From NCBI GenBank assembly GCA_039621445.1, contig CP154955.1, positions 884,558-948,557 on the forward strand: a DNA stretch of 64,000 bases, written 5' to 3'. The notes beneath the pieces were generated by a model. It was not told where the DNA came from, did no database searches, and worked only from the letters and a program-made list of their open reading frames with translations. The translations under genes and the position numbers were made by a program. This DNA is from Euglena gracilis. Taxonomy: Eukaryota; Euglenida; Euglenophyceae; Euglenales. Below, in pieces: positions 12,031 to 22,140 of the stretch (the stretch's first letter is position 1; every line of letters begins with the position of its first letter).

Positions 12031-12060
12031 CGGATTGGGGAAGCCAAAAACCCCGGACCA
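12031..12060 (+). other. 2A-like motif, copy 2 (RIGEAKNPGP)
   Basis: The frame gives RIGEAKNPGP followed by another Pro, with the NPGP core intact. 2A-like peptides cause the ribosome to skip one peptide bond and are known at the head of several non-LTR retrotransposon proteins; forms with GEAxNPGP occur in protist retroelements (from memory). Here the motif sits in the last part of the ORF, about 100 codons before its stop. Confidence 0.6.
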
Positions 12061-12363
12061 CCCCAAAGAGGGTACCAACAGCCCAACCCAAAAGGGGGGG
12101 CCCAGCAAGGAGGACAACAAACAGGAAAAAGACAGACACAGCCAAGGAAAGGAGGCAAGGATGGCAAAGGCAACGTCACCCCACAACGAAGCCGGAAGGG
12201 CCAACCCCAAGGAGAGGCCTGGCAAACAGCACAAAGCACCGGCCGAAAACGCCTCCAAAAGCGCCTCCAAGGGCTCCAACGAGCGCTGCAAGAAATGCAG
12301 CAAGAGCTCGACCAATGGCGGCAGAATCCGCCCCCCAGCAACAGCAGCAACGACCGGACCTAA

Positions 12364-12919
12364 GAGACGACAACCCCTGGGCCCCCCTGCAGCCATAGCA
12401 ACAACGCCGGGGGCGGAAATGATCCATTGGGTTTGAACCCCCAAGCCGCCAAGCGAACAGGCAGCCGCCATCAGAGCAACGAGGAGGATGCAGAGGACGG
12501 GGAGGATGAGGCCGTGGACGAGGCGACGGAGCCCAAGAACGACGCGGCCGCGGAGATCCCCGAAACCCGCATGCCGGGCACGGAGACTGCCATCCGTGCC
12601 CGTCATGCGGGTACCAGAACGAGGTGTACCACGCTGACGGGGCCCTGGGGGGTGGGGGGCTCGCCGGCGGTGGCATCCCCGGGCCCCCGGGCCCTGGCAC
12701 GGGGTCCGGGGGTGGCGTGAAACGCGTGCGGGGCCCACAGGGGGAGCGCCGCCCCCCCAGCACGCACGCACACACGGGGACCGCCACACACCCACCAGCA
12801 GGCAAGCGAGGGGGGAGGGGGAAAGGGCAGCCCAGCGCGCTAGACAGACGGGCAGCCACCGGAGGACCGGAGGCCAAGGGAGGGGGGAGGGGGAAAGGGA
12901 AAGGCAAGCGAAACCCACG

Positions 12920-12926
<7 letters not shown>
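12364..12926 (+). other. GC-rich 3' part of the retroelement, coding status unclear
   Basis: Several frames stay partly open. An acidic stretch reads NEEDAEDGEDEAVDEATEPK, and another frame gives GHGDCHPCPSCGYQNE, which has a C-x2-C-x2-C spacing and could be part of a zinc ribbon. Neither is long enough to assign. The segment ends in the GA repeat. Confidence 0.3.
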
Positions 12927-12958
<32 letters not shown>

Positions 12959-12992
12959 GTGTGCGGAAAAGAGAGAGAGAGAGAGAGAGAGA
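12927..12992 (+). repeat. (GA)n microsatellite, possible retroelement 3' end
   Basis: Two GA runs (12927-12955 and 12970-12992) are separated by a short spacer. They coincide with the sharp drop in GC content that marks the right edge of the retroelement. Some LINEs end in simple repeats rather than poly-A, so this may be its tail. Confidence 0.6.
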
Positions 12993-14093
12993 ATAAAAAA
13001 CATTCAGCCCATCTCTTTTTTTCGACCTTTATTGGAAGTCAAAGGCCCCTCCCTGCATGGGGACACCTCGACATTACCCTGGGATCCAAGCCAAGGGATT
13101 GCATGCAAGTAATGCATTGCCGACTTGGGATGTGTTGTGACCGGAGCTGATAGACCGTTCAGCTGTTCAGACATCAATTTGCAAAGCCGAATCAGAAAAC
13201 AGGAAGGTGATTTGGGAACCACAACTAGGGAAAAGATACAAACCAAAAGAAATGCATTTCTTGTCCAACGACAGGGCTCCTGGAGAAAATTTTATTTCTC
13301 CAGGCTATTTTATAAAAGCCTCAATGTTAACTGAATTCCTTGGCTGGGCTGAGTGGCAAAACAGAGCCACAAATTAAAATTTTGTAACCCTTTTTTTGCT
13401 CTCACACAACTGGCCTCAGATTTGCACAAAGCCGTGTGGCACGGCCATGTGGGCAGGGCCATGCCTCTCTTCACACATATCACCACAGCCCAGCATTGGC
13501 TTAGGGGCTTGGGGTTGAGGACCCACCCACAAAACTCGAGGGGGGTGTAAAAAAAATTTTTGGCGCATTGAGGTGGAACTCTTAACGTTTTTAATTTGCA
13601 AACATGGTATCAAACTCAAATTGCCATCTGAATGGGGTTTGGTGTGACAAATCGCAGGAGAAGGTGCCAAAAAATTGAAAGTTCAAAAACGCCTGCAAAA
13701 CCGCCAATTATGCAAAAAAAGTCAATTTTTTTGCCCGAAATTTGCTCTGGCCAGCCCTTTCCCTCACACATTTTTGGCCCATTTCTGCACCCCGAAAGCG
13801 AAACATCAGTTGCAAAATAAACTCGTGGATGGGGGGGGGGGGGGAGGGGGTCCGAGGTTGGAAAAATCCGCTGGCTGGATGGAACTCCGGTGGGATTTGG
13901 TGCCCTTCCACTTAAACAAAGTGATGTAGAAATTTGATAGCTCACCTGGTGCTCAGCACAGACCACAACTGCCAGTGAGACCGGGTCCTGACAGTCCGAA
14001 GCATGGGGGACGAAGAAAAGGAGTGCCAAAAGGATGCAGCTGTGGAACAAGGTTCGGCCTTTCCGTTGGATTGTCTTGGCCAGTTGCAGCGTG

Positions 14094-14444
14094 GTCCGCA
14101 AGCCGGTTAAGCCCAACTCGCAACATTCCCGGGCGACGGTTGACAATTTCGGCGGCATCTCCAAGTGTAGCAATGAGCGCCATTTTGGCCACCAAGCCAG
14201 TTGTCTGGTGCTTCAGAACGCCAGGGTACACGTTGACCACCCTGGCCACGTCCAAGCCACGGCTCTGCATCCAGTGCACTTTCTTCTCCAGCGACTGGGG
14301 GTCAATTGCCAACAGGGACGGATGGTTCGAGAGCACACGCCTCACGTCCATGTGCAACGCCTCCAGATGTGCCACCCCAGCCTCCAAACGTTCCCGGGAG
14401 TATCGCTTGAGTGGTGGGTAGCAGGCAGGCTGCTTTTTGAGATC
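14094..14444 (-). CDS. mTERF-family protein, copy 2, main exon
   Basis: This is the close paralogue of the exon at 1515-1883. It reads DLKKQPACYPPLKRYSRERL, then MDVRRVLSNHPSLLAIDPQS, LEKKVHWMQSRGLDVARVVN and VNRRPGMLRVGLNRLAD. Three mTERF repeats with their Pro residues are intact. Acceptor CCCCTCAG gives a phase 0 start, matching the exon at 14738-14800. The homology to copy 1 falls off shortly after LAD, but no clear GT donor is visible there and the frame stays open to about 13953, so the 3' boundary is uncertain. Confidence 0.8.
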
Positions 14445-14737
14445 CTGAGGGGGGCACCCACCTGGCCCAGGCGAAGGCTTTCCCCTTAGATGCACTTTTG
14501 TCCCACCCCATATTCACTGGGACTTCAAACTTCCGTTCTGTGATTTCCTTGACCTTCCCCTCCCCCTTGGGTTTTTGGCTCCTCTCCCAGGGCAAAGACC
14601 CCAAAAAGCCGGGCCATATAAGGGCATTTCCCAATTTTTCGGCACAAAAACCCAAACCACGCCTCCGAACTGGACCACCCACCCCTCCCAGGGGGGGTCT
14701 TCCGAGTTAAAAAAGGAGCCTGGGAGCGGGTGATCAC

Positions 14738-14800
14738 TCTCGGCACATCGATACCATACTGACTGGTGCGCTGGGAAGAGGTTAAAGAGCCATCTGCCAC
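14738..14800 (-). CDS. mTERF copy 2, short exon with YGIDV
   Basis: This 21-codon exon reads VADGSLTSSQRTSQYGIDVP. It lies between acceptor TTCTGTAG and donor GTGATC and is phase 0 at both ends, which fits the start of the main exon at 14444. The YGIDV segment is shared with copy 1. Confidence 0.55.
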
Positions 14801-14924
14801 CTACAGAAATTGAAAAAAAAAATTCTCAGCATGCTGCGTGGCAAGATCTCCCCCAATCACATTAAATAATTCAGGGTTTTTCATTGATGGGAAGAAAGAC
14901 AACTGGAAGAAGACTTGGCAAAGT

Positions 14925-14996
14925 ATGATCACATAAATGTCTGAGAAATCTCATCCCAGCCAAGATATTCTGCCGCTTCGATTGAAATTGAAACAC
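14925..14996 (-). CDS. mTERF copy 2, N-terminal region exon
   Basis: After acceptor CTTTCAG the frame reads VSISIEAAEYLGWDEISQTF, aligning with VPTSNDGLKYLAWAVFQW of copy 1. The donor (GTGATC after about 14927) leaves a phase that does not obviously fit the next exon, so either the boundary is wrong or this copy is damaged. The sequence upstream (15105-15340) shares a GNMG segment with the corresponding part of copy 1 near 2860, but no exon could be fixed there. Confidence 0.4.
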
Positions 14997-15354
14997 CTGA
15001 AAGAAATAACACAATCAAAATGCAGAGACAGAATAGACCAACCGAAACTCCTTCCGGCAAAAGGCATTCTGGCACCTTGATGGCATCGGATCATCTTTGA
15101 GCCTTCAATCAAAGATGATCAAAGGCTCATTGCTAATGGCTTCAGCATTGTTGCAGTAGGTTTTTGCATGTTTTCCTGCAGACATGCGGAGGTAGAGATG
15201 GAGGGTGCGTCGCCTGGCAAAATGTGTCTGGCATGCACTCCAAGCTTGCACCAAGCTCTTTTGCCCACCTTTGACCCATGTTTCCTCCAGAAAACCGACG
15301 CCACTGCCACTGTTCCACCTCAGCATGCTCCGAGAGCACCTTCTCAAAATAGTT

Positions 15355-15414
15355 CAAAAAAAAAAAAAAAAAAAAAAATAAAAAAAAATAAAAAAAAAAA
15401 AAAAAAAAAAAAAA
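15355..15414 (+). repeat. Poly-A tract followed by C-rich DNA
   Basis: About 60 bases of nearly pure A, broken by two T residues, pass directly into a C-rich tract. It could be the tail of an old retrotransposed copy, but no body can be identified on its left. Confidence 0.6.
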
Positions 15415-15589
15415 CCCCACCCCCCCCACGCCCCCCCCCGCCCTCCCCCGCCCAACCGCCCCCCCCCAAGAAGGTGTGTTTGCCACCCTCACTCAGAAGA
15501 CTTTTTTCAGGACCCGGGGGGACAGGAGAGACTCGGCGGCCCCCCGACGGGGAGGGGGCTCAGGCAGGGCAGAACGGGAAGGCCTGGTG

Positions 15590-16195
15590 GGGGGGGTCGA
15601 CCCCCCACCCGGGAGGTGGGGGGGGGGTCGACCCCCTCCCCACCCACCACAGTATTTTCACCTGATTTCGGGGAAACGGGGATTTTGGCCAGAAAAAAAA
15701 TTTGAACTTTTTTTTTGAAAAATGAACCCAAAACACATGAGTAATTAATGGAAAACCACATTTTTTTTGCAAAAAAAATCTCAAAAAGTTCAGGGTTAAA
15801 AATTGGTAGTTTTTAGGAGGGGGGTGAAAAAAACGAAGGTCAAAAAAAGTGGACCAAATTTTGGCACAGTCAAATTTTACTGACACTTTTTCTCTGTGAA
15901 ATTTTTTGGACTTCCAAAGGCATTTTTTGCTTCAAACCCCTCTCAAAATCAACATCATGAGAAAATGTTGAATTTTTGGAAGGTGTGAAAAAACGGGTTT
16001 TTGGGTGGTTTTCGGGGGGACCCCCTATATGGGTTCCAAAATGGGTCAAAAAAAATACCCGGCGCCGAAGGCGCCGGAAAATTTTTTTCGGATCCAAAAA
16101 TTGGTGCTCCAGGAAATACGGGAAGAGATGGTGGGGGGGGTCGACCCCCCCACCCCCTGCATGGTGGGTGGGGGGGGTCGACCCCCCCACCAACC
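15590..16195. repeat. Dispersed repeat with poly-G/GTCGAC/poly-C hairpins
   Basis: Perfect or near-perfect hairpins of the form G(n)TCGAC(n) occur at about 15590-15606, 15612-15632, 16131-16150 and 16170-16190. An inverted GGCGCCGAAGGCGCC segment lies near 16061. Related G(n)TCCGGAC(n) hairpins recur at 34590-34632, 38474-38506 and 38755-38775. Confidence 0.65.
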
Positions 16196-16199
16196 ACGT

Positions 16200-18350
16200 T
16201 GGCTGTTCGGCCGATTCCCGTTCTGCCCTGGGCTCAGGGGAAGGAATTATTTTTTGAACGCGCATTAAAAAACCTTTTAATTCTTGAAAAACAAAAAAAT
16301 GGCCAAAATGCATTTGAACCTTAAACCTTGAAAAACCTTAAAAAATAGACCCGAAAAAAAATTCGAATTTCGAGCAGAAAAAGAAGCCGCAAAATCCTGG
16401 TAAAAAAAAAGCCAACTCTGGGGGGGAGATGATTTCTGACATTGCTGGAGCATTGTCTATCCATCCAAAATGCAAAAAAAAAAACGGGTTTGATTTTCAA
16501 CCTGGACTGACGTTGGTTCGATGCCAAGATGGCTCTTTAACTGCCAATGGAAAATGGACGACTTACAAAATTCTTGAAATTTTTCAAAATGCCTTAAAAA
16601 CCCTTAGAAACACCGTATAAAACCTAAAATTATTTGAAAATTATCGCCTTAAAAAATAAATGTAATGCCTGCTCGGGGGACCCACTCTCGGGGTGTCAGT
16701 TTTGGGTCCAAAAAATTGTTTGGCACTTCGCACCGAAAACAGAGGACAACCCCGCCTCCGGTGGGGTACCCTTTCGGCCCAACCCCAACCTCTGTGCTTC
16801 GCCTGGATCTACCCACCCCCCACGTCACCAAACTTTAATAAAAAAAAACCTCTGCCCCCCTCCCACCTTGTCCAAAAACCACTAATGTTTGTCTCTGATC
16901 GGGGAGGAGGGGGGAGGTCACTGAAGACAATATTTGTCTCTGAGCAGGGGGGTGGTCGTCAGACAAAGGGGACCCCAGCACGGCAAAATTTGGCCATAAG
17001 TGGCAGTGTGTGGCAATTTTAAGGCAGATTTGACCCTTTTCGGCTGGCTTCCTCTTCTGGCCATTTTAGGTTCTTTTTGGCCGCTTTCGGCCATTCCCTG
17101 GGCGACTTTGGCTATTTTTTAACAACTTTTTGGCGATTTTGGGCCGCTTGTTGCAACCTTGCACAACGTCAAGCCGCCTTCCGAAATTTGCGTCAAATTT
17201 AGGAAATTTGGGTAATTTGTGCAGAAAACAAAGGGAAGGGGAAGAAACACAACATGGACCCTCAAAAACTGACGGTAAAAAAAAAAAGACACAAAAAAAA
17301 ACACAAAAAAAAGTGTTTATGCTGGGGGAGCCACTTGCGTAATGGCTCCCCTGGATGAACACTTTTCTGCTAGAGAGCAAGCACCAATATGAGCAAGTGT
17401 CCACAAACCCAGACCCAGTCACGTCCAGTCACACCCAGCCACACTCATTCACAATCAGGTGTGAGCCAGAAGCGCCAGAATTCTTGGCCAAAAATGACCA
17501 AAAAAAGCCAAAAATTATCCATACGTGGCAACAAATGATAAAAAGCTAAAGTTGGCCAAAATAAAACAAAAAAGGCCGAATGTGGCCAAAGGTAGCGAAA
17601 ACGAGGTCAGAAGTGGCCAGAGGTGGCCAAAATTTCCAGTCACGTACAGTCACGTACAGTCACGCCCAGTCATTTCATTGGTGCTTGCTGGAGACTGGAG
17701 GACTGCTGGAGGACTGGCGTGTATTTCTTCCAAAGTCGAAAATTTCCAGAAAATGGCCAGGGGGGAAAACCACATTAAAACCTGCAAAAAAATGCAAAAA
17801 GGCAAATTTTGCAAAAATCGAAAATGCAAAAAAAAAACCTAAACAAATAAAAAAAATAAAAAAAATAAAATGCAACAAAAAAAAACGTTCTTGCGCCTCC
17901 CCCCCTTTTTTGTGACTGTTTTGCAGGGGGGCTATCACCATGTTTGGTATTATTATTATCAGCCTCTTATTTGGAACTTTTCATTCTTTTTGCCATGGTT
18001 TGTGACATTTCTTTCATTATTAATTACTTCACAAATTACTTCACAATCATTCCCAAAACATATGGAACCAACACAGTATCCAAAACCGGGGGGTCATTGG
18101 ACAAACTCGGATGTTGGACAAGAGGGAGGAAACTTGGAGGGGGGCACAGGACACCTTCAAGAGGCGGCTTTCCGCCGGGGCCACCTGTGTATGGTGTGGT
18201 CATTGCTGCCATCACCCATCTGATCACTCAGCGAGCCATTGTGGGATTTTAGGGGAGGGCGTGTTGGGAGAGCAACCTTGCGTCCAAATGTCCGACAAAA
18301 AGGCAGATGGGTCCAGGGGGTGGGGGGACAACCCTTCTTGAACAGTGAGC
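16200..18350. other. AT-rich and A-run-rich intergenic stretch, no gene recognised
   Basis: Many short A runs and loosely repeated phrases such as TTGGCCAAAA, TGGCCA and CAGTCACG occur here. Open frames are short and low in complexity. Nothing with splice sites and protein-like sequence was found. Confidence 0.5.
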
Positions 18351-18354
18351 AGCC

Positions 18355-18445
18355 CGGGTGATCAATTTCTGGCCCGAAAAATTCTGCCTCCAGAATTGGC
18401 AAAAACGCCACTTTGGGCACTTTCTGGGAGAAGTTTTGACAAAAA
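18355..18445 (+). repeat. Dispersed repeat with CACTTTGGGCACTTT core
   Basis: The segment has a core around GCCACTTTGGGCACTTT followed by a TTTTGACAAAAATGCC phrase. It matches segments at 32785-32925, 38570-38710 and (reversed) 57075-57215. Each is followed by a poly-G/poly-C hairpin region. The family has no visible coding capacity. Confidence 0.6.
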
Positions 18446-18759
18446 TGCCAAATAAAGTGTGGAGTGAAGTGCTGGAAGGGAAATTGACGTTTTCAGGTGA
18501 TCCCAGAGGCCCCCCAGGGTCGGTCTGGGCCTCCAAGGCAGTGGGGGGGGGGGGGTCTAGACCATAGCTTCACTTAGTGACCCCGGAGGGGGAATGGACA
18601 CTTTTTTGGAGGAAAATGATAAATGGAATAATTTCATATTTCTGAGCTGAAATTGCATCCACCGTGGATTTTGATGCATAGATACTATTCATTTTTGGGC
18701 CAAAATTTTGTCCCACCCCAAAAATCACAAATAATTGGTCAAAAAAAATCTCCCCAAAA

Positions 18760-20466
18760 TCAGGCGGCACATCTCGCACTTAAGCTTTTTCCTTTGTCGA
18801 TGTGCGCAATTGCGCACATCGACATTTGAGACAAAAATGACAAGAATCTCCGCGTCATGGGGCTCCACATCACATCCCGCTAACATTTTTGGGTTGCCTG
18901 AAGCGAAACCCTGAAACTTGGCTGTGTGAGAAATTGATGGTCGGGTGGGGGCAATTGCAAATGGATGTTGTGCGCAAATGCGCACACCAACCATTTAACC
19001 ATTTGTGCGGTTGTGAAAAGAGGCCATATGTGCCGGCTGAAATTGATGTGTTTGTAAAATTGTACAAGTGGTTGGTTTGTGCAAATGCGAAAACAGACTT
19101 TTTGGTCAGTTTGCGCATCTGCGCACACCAACCTCTTGTACAACTTAACACGCGTACCATTTAGAGGGTGTGACACCGCTGCAGTTTGGAAATCCTTAAA
19201 TACGAGGTATTTTGTAGAATTTAAACACAACCAAGGGCCAGCCTGTGGGCCCGAATTTGGGCATCGCTGTGAAAAACCATTTCTTAGCCCCTGAAACATC
19301 AAAGAAAAACATTATAAGTTGTTATCCTCAAAAACCTAGTTTAAAAGTGCTCTTCACCCCCAGTATTCTAATCCGAAGATGAGGCACAGTGTATTGGCTG
19401 AAAATGGATGTGTCTGCTGATTTGAAAACCCTTGTGTTCAGGGGGTCAAAAAATGCAATACACTGACACACTTCATTTGACCTTCTCAGACATACATTAC
19501 AATATCACCACTTTGAGCACAACACCTCCACAATCTGCTCTCCTCCTGTTTCGATACTTCTCTTATCTCTTAAGACCCTGTTGCCAAGGCTTCGAAATGA
19601 AAAATAATTTTGGTTGGTGTCCACAATTGTGAAAAGCAACCATTTAATGGTTGATGTGCGCATTTGCACACACCAACCGCCCAAACATACCACTAGTACC
19701 ACTAGTACCAGCAGCATTCAAAAGAGGGGTCCAATGCCATAAGAATGCAAGGGAGGTAATATCACAGTGTTGTCACGTTTATTTTCCAGCTCCAAACACA
19801 CTGCCATAGGACGCCCTTGGTCGGTTTTAAAGTGGTAGGTGTGTGCAAATGTGCACATCGTCCATGTGCGCATTTACGCACACCGGCATCATTTATGCTG
19901 TTGTGTGGGTGCCACGGAGCCTTGCACATCAGTGGGGCACTGATGGACAACTTGCCACTGAACTCAACTAGTAATTGGTAATACTCCTCCTGTGTTCTGG
20001 ATCCCCTTCATCAACCCCCCGTGGCAGAATTCTCGAACGGTCATTGTTTATATTGCATGTGCACTTTCACTCCTGTCGTAACCAACTTCAAAAACCTCCA
20101 CAGCGCGCCAAAAAAAACTTCAGAAAGCAAGCAAAGGGGTGGACCTGCCACCCCACCTCCAGAGCACCACCTGGCGCTGGTAGTTGTCACACAGGGAATG
20201 GGGGGAGGCGGTACCGGGATGTTGGTGATTTTTCACTTAGGGGGGATAGGTCCGGGGGTTTTCGTGTCATTCCAACCTCAAGAAAAACAGCAAAAAAAAA
20301 CACGTGATTCCCAGGAGAGCCGGTGCCAAAAACGAGAAATTCGTATTTTGTCCAATCCTGTTGCCTCTCACCCACTGTAAAGCCGGTGCTCAAATCGGTT
20401 TTGGCCGGTTTGCGAAAATGCGCACATCGACCATAAAAAAACTTGAGTGTGAGATGCTCCGCCTAA
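18760..20466. mobile_element. Inverted-repeat DNA element A (TTAGGCGG family)
   Basis: The left end reads TCAGGCGGCACATCTCGC (one change from TTAGG) then CTTAAGCTTTTTC. The right end is the inverse, ending GATGCTCCGCCTAA. Next to the left end is a perfect 28-bp palindrome (18796-18823) built on TGCGCAATTGCGCA. Inside are several GTGCGCAAATGCGCAC-type motifs. The interior is the same as element B over most of its length (for example the GGCTGTGTGAGAAATT and ACTTAACACGCGTACC regions). Flanks of 7 bp agree at 5 of 7 positions. No transposase frame is visible, so it is a non-autonomous or degenerate copy. Confidence 0.8.
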
Positions 20467-20699
20467 GCCAAACAATATAACCCCCCCGCTGGTGGATTTT
20501 GGCCGACCAATTTATATTCCAGGGAGGAAAAGTGTTTGGGGTATTGGTTCAAAGAGGCAGACAATGTGCATTTAAAAGCATCAAGGAAAAGAAACAGAAA
20601 AGGCGATGTGCTCCGCTGTTTCAAACATCCAAAACGCCCTGATTAACTTAGACGGTCAAAGTGGCACTTAAGGATTTTTCCAAAGAAACCCAAAATTGT

Positions 20700-20960
20700 C
20701 CGCGGTTTACGCACGTTTGGAAGTTTTATCCTTGGCGGGCGACTGCCAGCGCCCTGCACACTGCTGGTGCGCGCGCAACTGCACCCGGGAAGGCCTTCCG
20801 CGATTCAGTTGAATGGGAAGGGAACTGTGAAGGTTGGCCGCCTGTCTGTGCTGTGTCACCTCCCTCTCTTGCAGCCTCCAATGACCCGGCTGTGGGTGCG
20901 CTTGCCCAGTGCCAGTCCGAGACGAGCTCTGTCATCAGTTGGGGTGCGTGTTTGACATGA
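20700..20960. other. GC-rich patch open on both strands, possible exon
   Basis: The plus frame reads WRATASALHTAGARATAPGK and continues to a stop at 20960. The minus frame reads VSDWHWASAPTAGSLEAARE. Both are plausible protein and neither has decisive splice sites. No family is recognised. Confidence 0.2.
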
Positions 20961-21559
20961 TGTCAAGGTCCCGAGGTCACGTGTGTCATTAGCGACAGAC
21001 CCACAGACCCCCACCACCGCAGCCTGTCCATATGTGACACATAAGTGTGAAACACGTTGTAGGTAAGTGTACAGACCACATGACGTACGAGTCAAAAAAG
21101 TGTCCGTTTTTCACCGTTGGTCAGGTTTTTTACCCAAATTGTGGGACATACAAAATCATGGTGCTGCAGTCTGTCGAGGTTTCAAACACGGAAATGAAAG
21201 CAAGCGGACACACTTTGTCCGCAGGAGAAGTTACGCCCAAAACGGCGGAAATCCTTGAGTGCCACTTTGACCGTCGAAGATTAATTTCCCACAGATTTGG
21301 AAAAAACCCCAGGCGCTTTCCCCAGGCCTTGATTGAAGGTAAAGCCAAGGGCAACCTTGTGGTGGCCAAATTTGTATGTTAAGAATTTTGGCAGCCCTGT
21401 GGACCGAAGGCCAAACTTTAGGGGGCGAAGTTTGCATGTAGGAGGAGGCAAGCCAAGCGCCCGGGGGGGGGGCACCCCGGGGGGAACCCTCCAGGTGAAC
21501 TCTGAAGGGATTGTTTGACAGCAATCTTGACATCACTTTGGTGTTCCTGGAACCCCACA

Positions 21560-22140
21560 CATCGCTTCAAAAAAATACTGTACGGAGTTGCCTCCGCTCG
21601 TGCCAGCACGGCCATCTAGGACGTTTGCGACTGGAGCAGCTGGGTGGGAGCCAGCCAGCCCCATGGATGGGGCGTGCTCAGCCGTGCCCTGGCAAACACG
21701 GCGCGGTGCATCGGGCGGCTATGCCATGAGAAAGTACTGCGGACGATCTGCAAAGTGGAACGGCACAGGCCCTTGAGAGGCTGCCTGACTGCAGAAATGG
21801 CAGAAAAGAAGTTGAAGCAGTGCACCCCCCTTGACGTTGACACGCCAATGTTCCAGGAAAGTGCCATTAACGTGGGGGGGGGGGGTCAAAGACACACTGT
21901 GTCAACGGCACAATACCATTTAAAAAAAATATGGACCGCGATAGCAACAGTTGGCCTCCACAAATTGTACCATTATTGGACCTCTCATACTGCACAAATC
22001 ACCAACTTCATGGGGAAATCATTTGAAGACATGGCTGGGAAGAAGATCCGACACAATTTTGAAAAAAGTGCCACTGACATGACACGGGGTGTGTGTCAAC
22101 GACACGCTGTGTCGATGACAGGGGGAGGAGGTAGTTGAAG
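21560..22140 (+). other. Open stretch, possible exon, product not recognised
   Basis: A plus frame from about 21644 reads SRALANTARCIGRLCHEKVL and GCLTAEMAEKKLKQCTPLDV before G-run interruptions, and stays open to 22138. It is protein-like for about 80 codons and then becomes repetitive (TVSTAQYHL, RHAVSMTGG). I found no matching acceptor or donor. Confidence 0.2.

Larger units (their letters stand above)
9500..12363 (+). pseudogene. Retroelement Pro/Thr/Ala-rich tail and gag-like region, broken by frame changes
   Basis: Coding character moves through three frames. The first runs from about 9500 to 10505 (WTQFLWRYWDAASVTTQELR, then Pro-rich sequence). The second runs to about 11260 (YPVPVHVERLVPVERPLLLP, a Gln run near 10793-10815, then Pro/Thr/Ala repeats). 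The third runs to the stop at 12361-12363 (RLAEWPAEWWEQYERF, then a basic tail with RLQKRLQGLQRALQEM). Each change is equivalent to -1. This could mean decay, base-call errors in GC-rich DNA, or programmed frameshifting. The third part holds two 2A-like motifs. Repeated PVPV and VERxVPV units make the middle part look like a low-complexity linker. No protease, RNase H or endonuclease is recognised. Confidence 0.55.

Noticed and set aside
10519-12918. A 799-codon open frame on the minus strand
   Set aside because: It mirrors the GC-rich retroelement on the plus strand, has a Leu/Val/Gly-rich composition typical of antisense reading of Pro/Thr/Gln codons, and matches no family.
12176-13003. A minus-strand Pro/Ser-rich frame beginning with a hydrophobic Leu-Ser run, as a secreted protein
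   Set aside because: The Leu-Ser run is the reverse of the GA microsatellite and the rest is antisense to the retroelement.
16505-16525. GTTGGTTCGATGCCAAG as a tRNA B box
   Set aside because: No anticodon arm or acceptor stem can be built around it on either strand.
17640-17680. CAGTCACG repeats as a possible CRISPR-like array
   Set aside because: There are only a few 9-11 bp units with no regular spacers, in eukaryotic low-complexity DNA.
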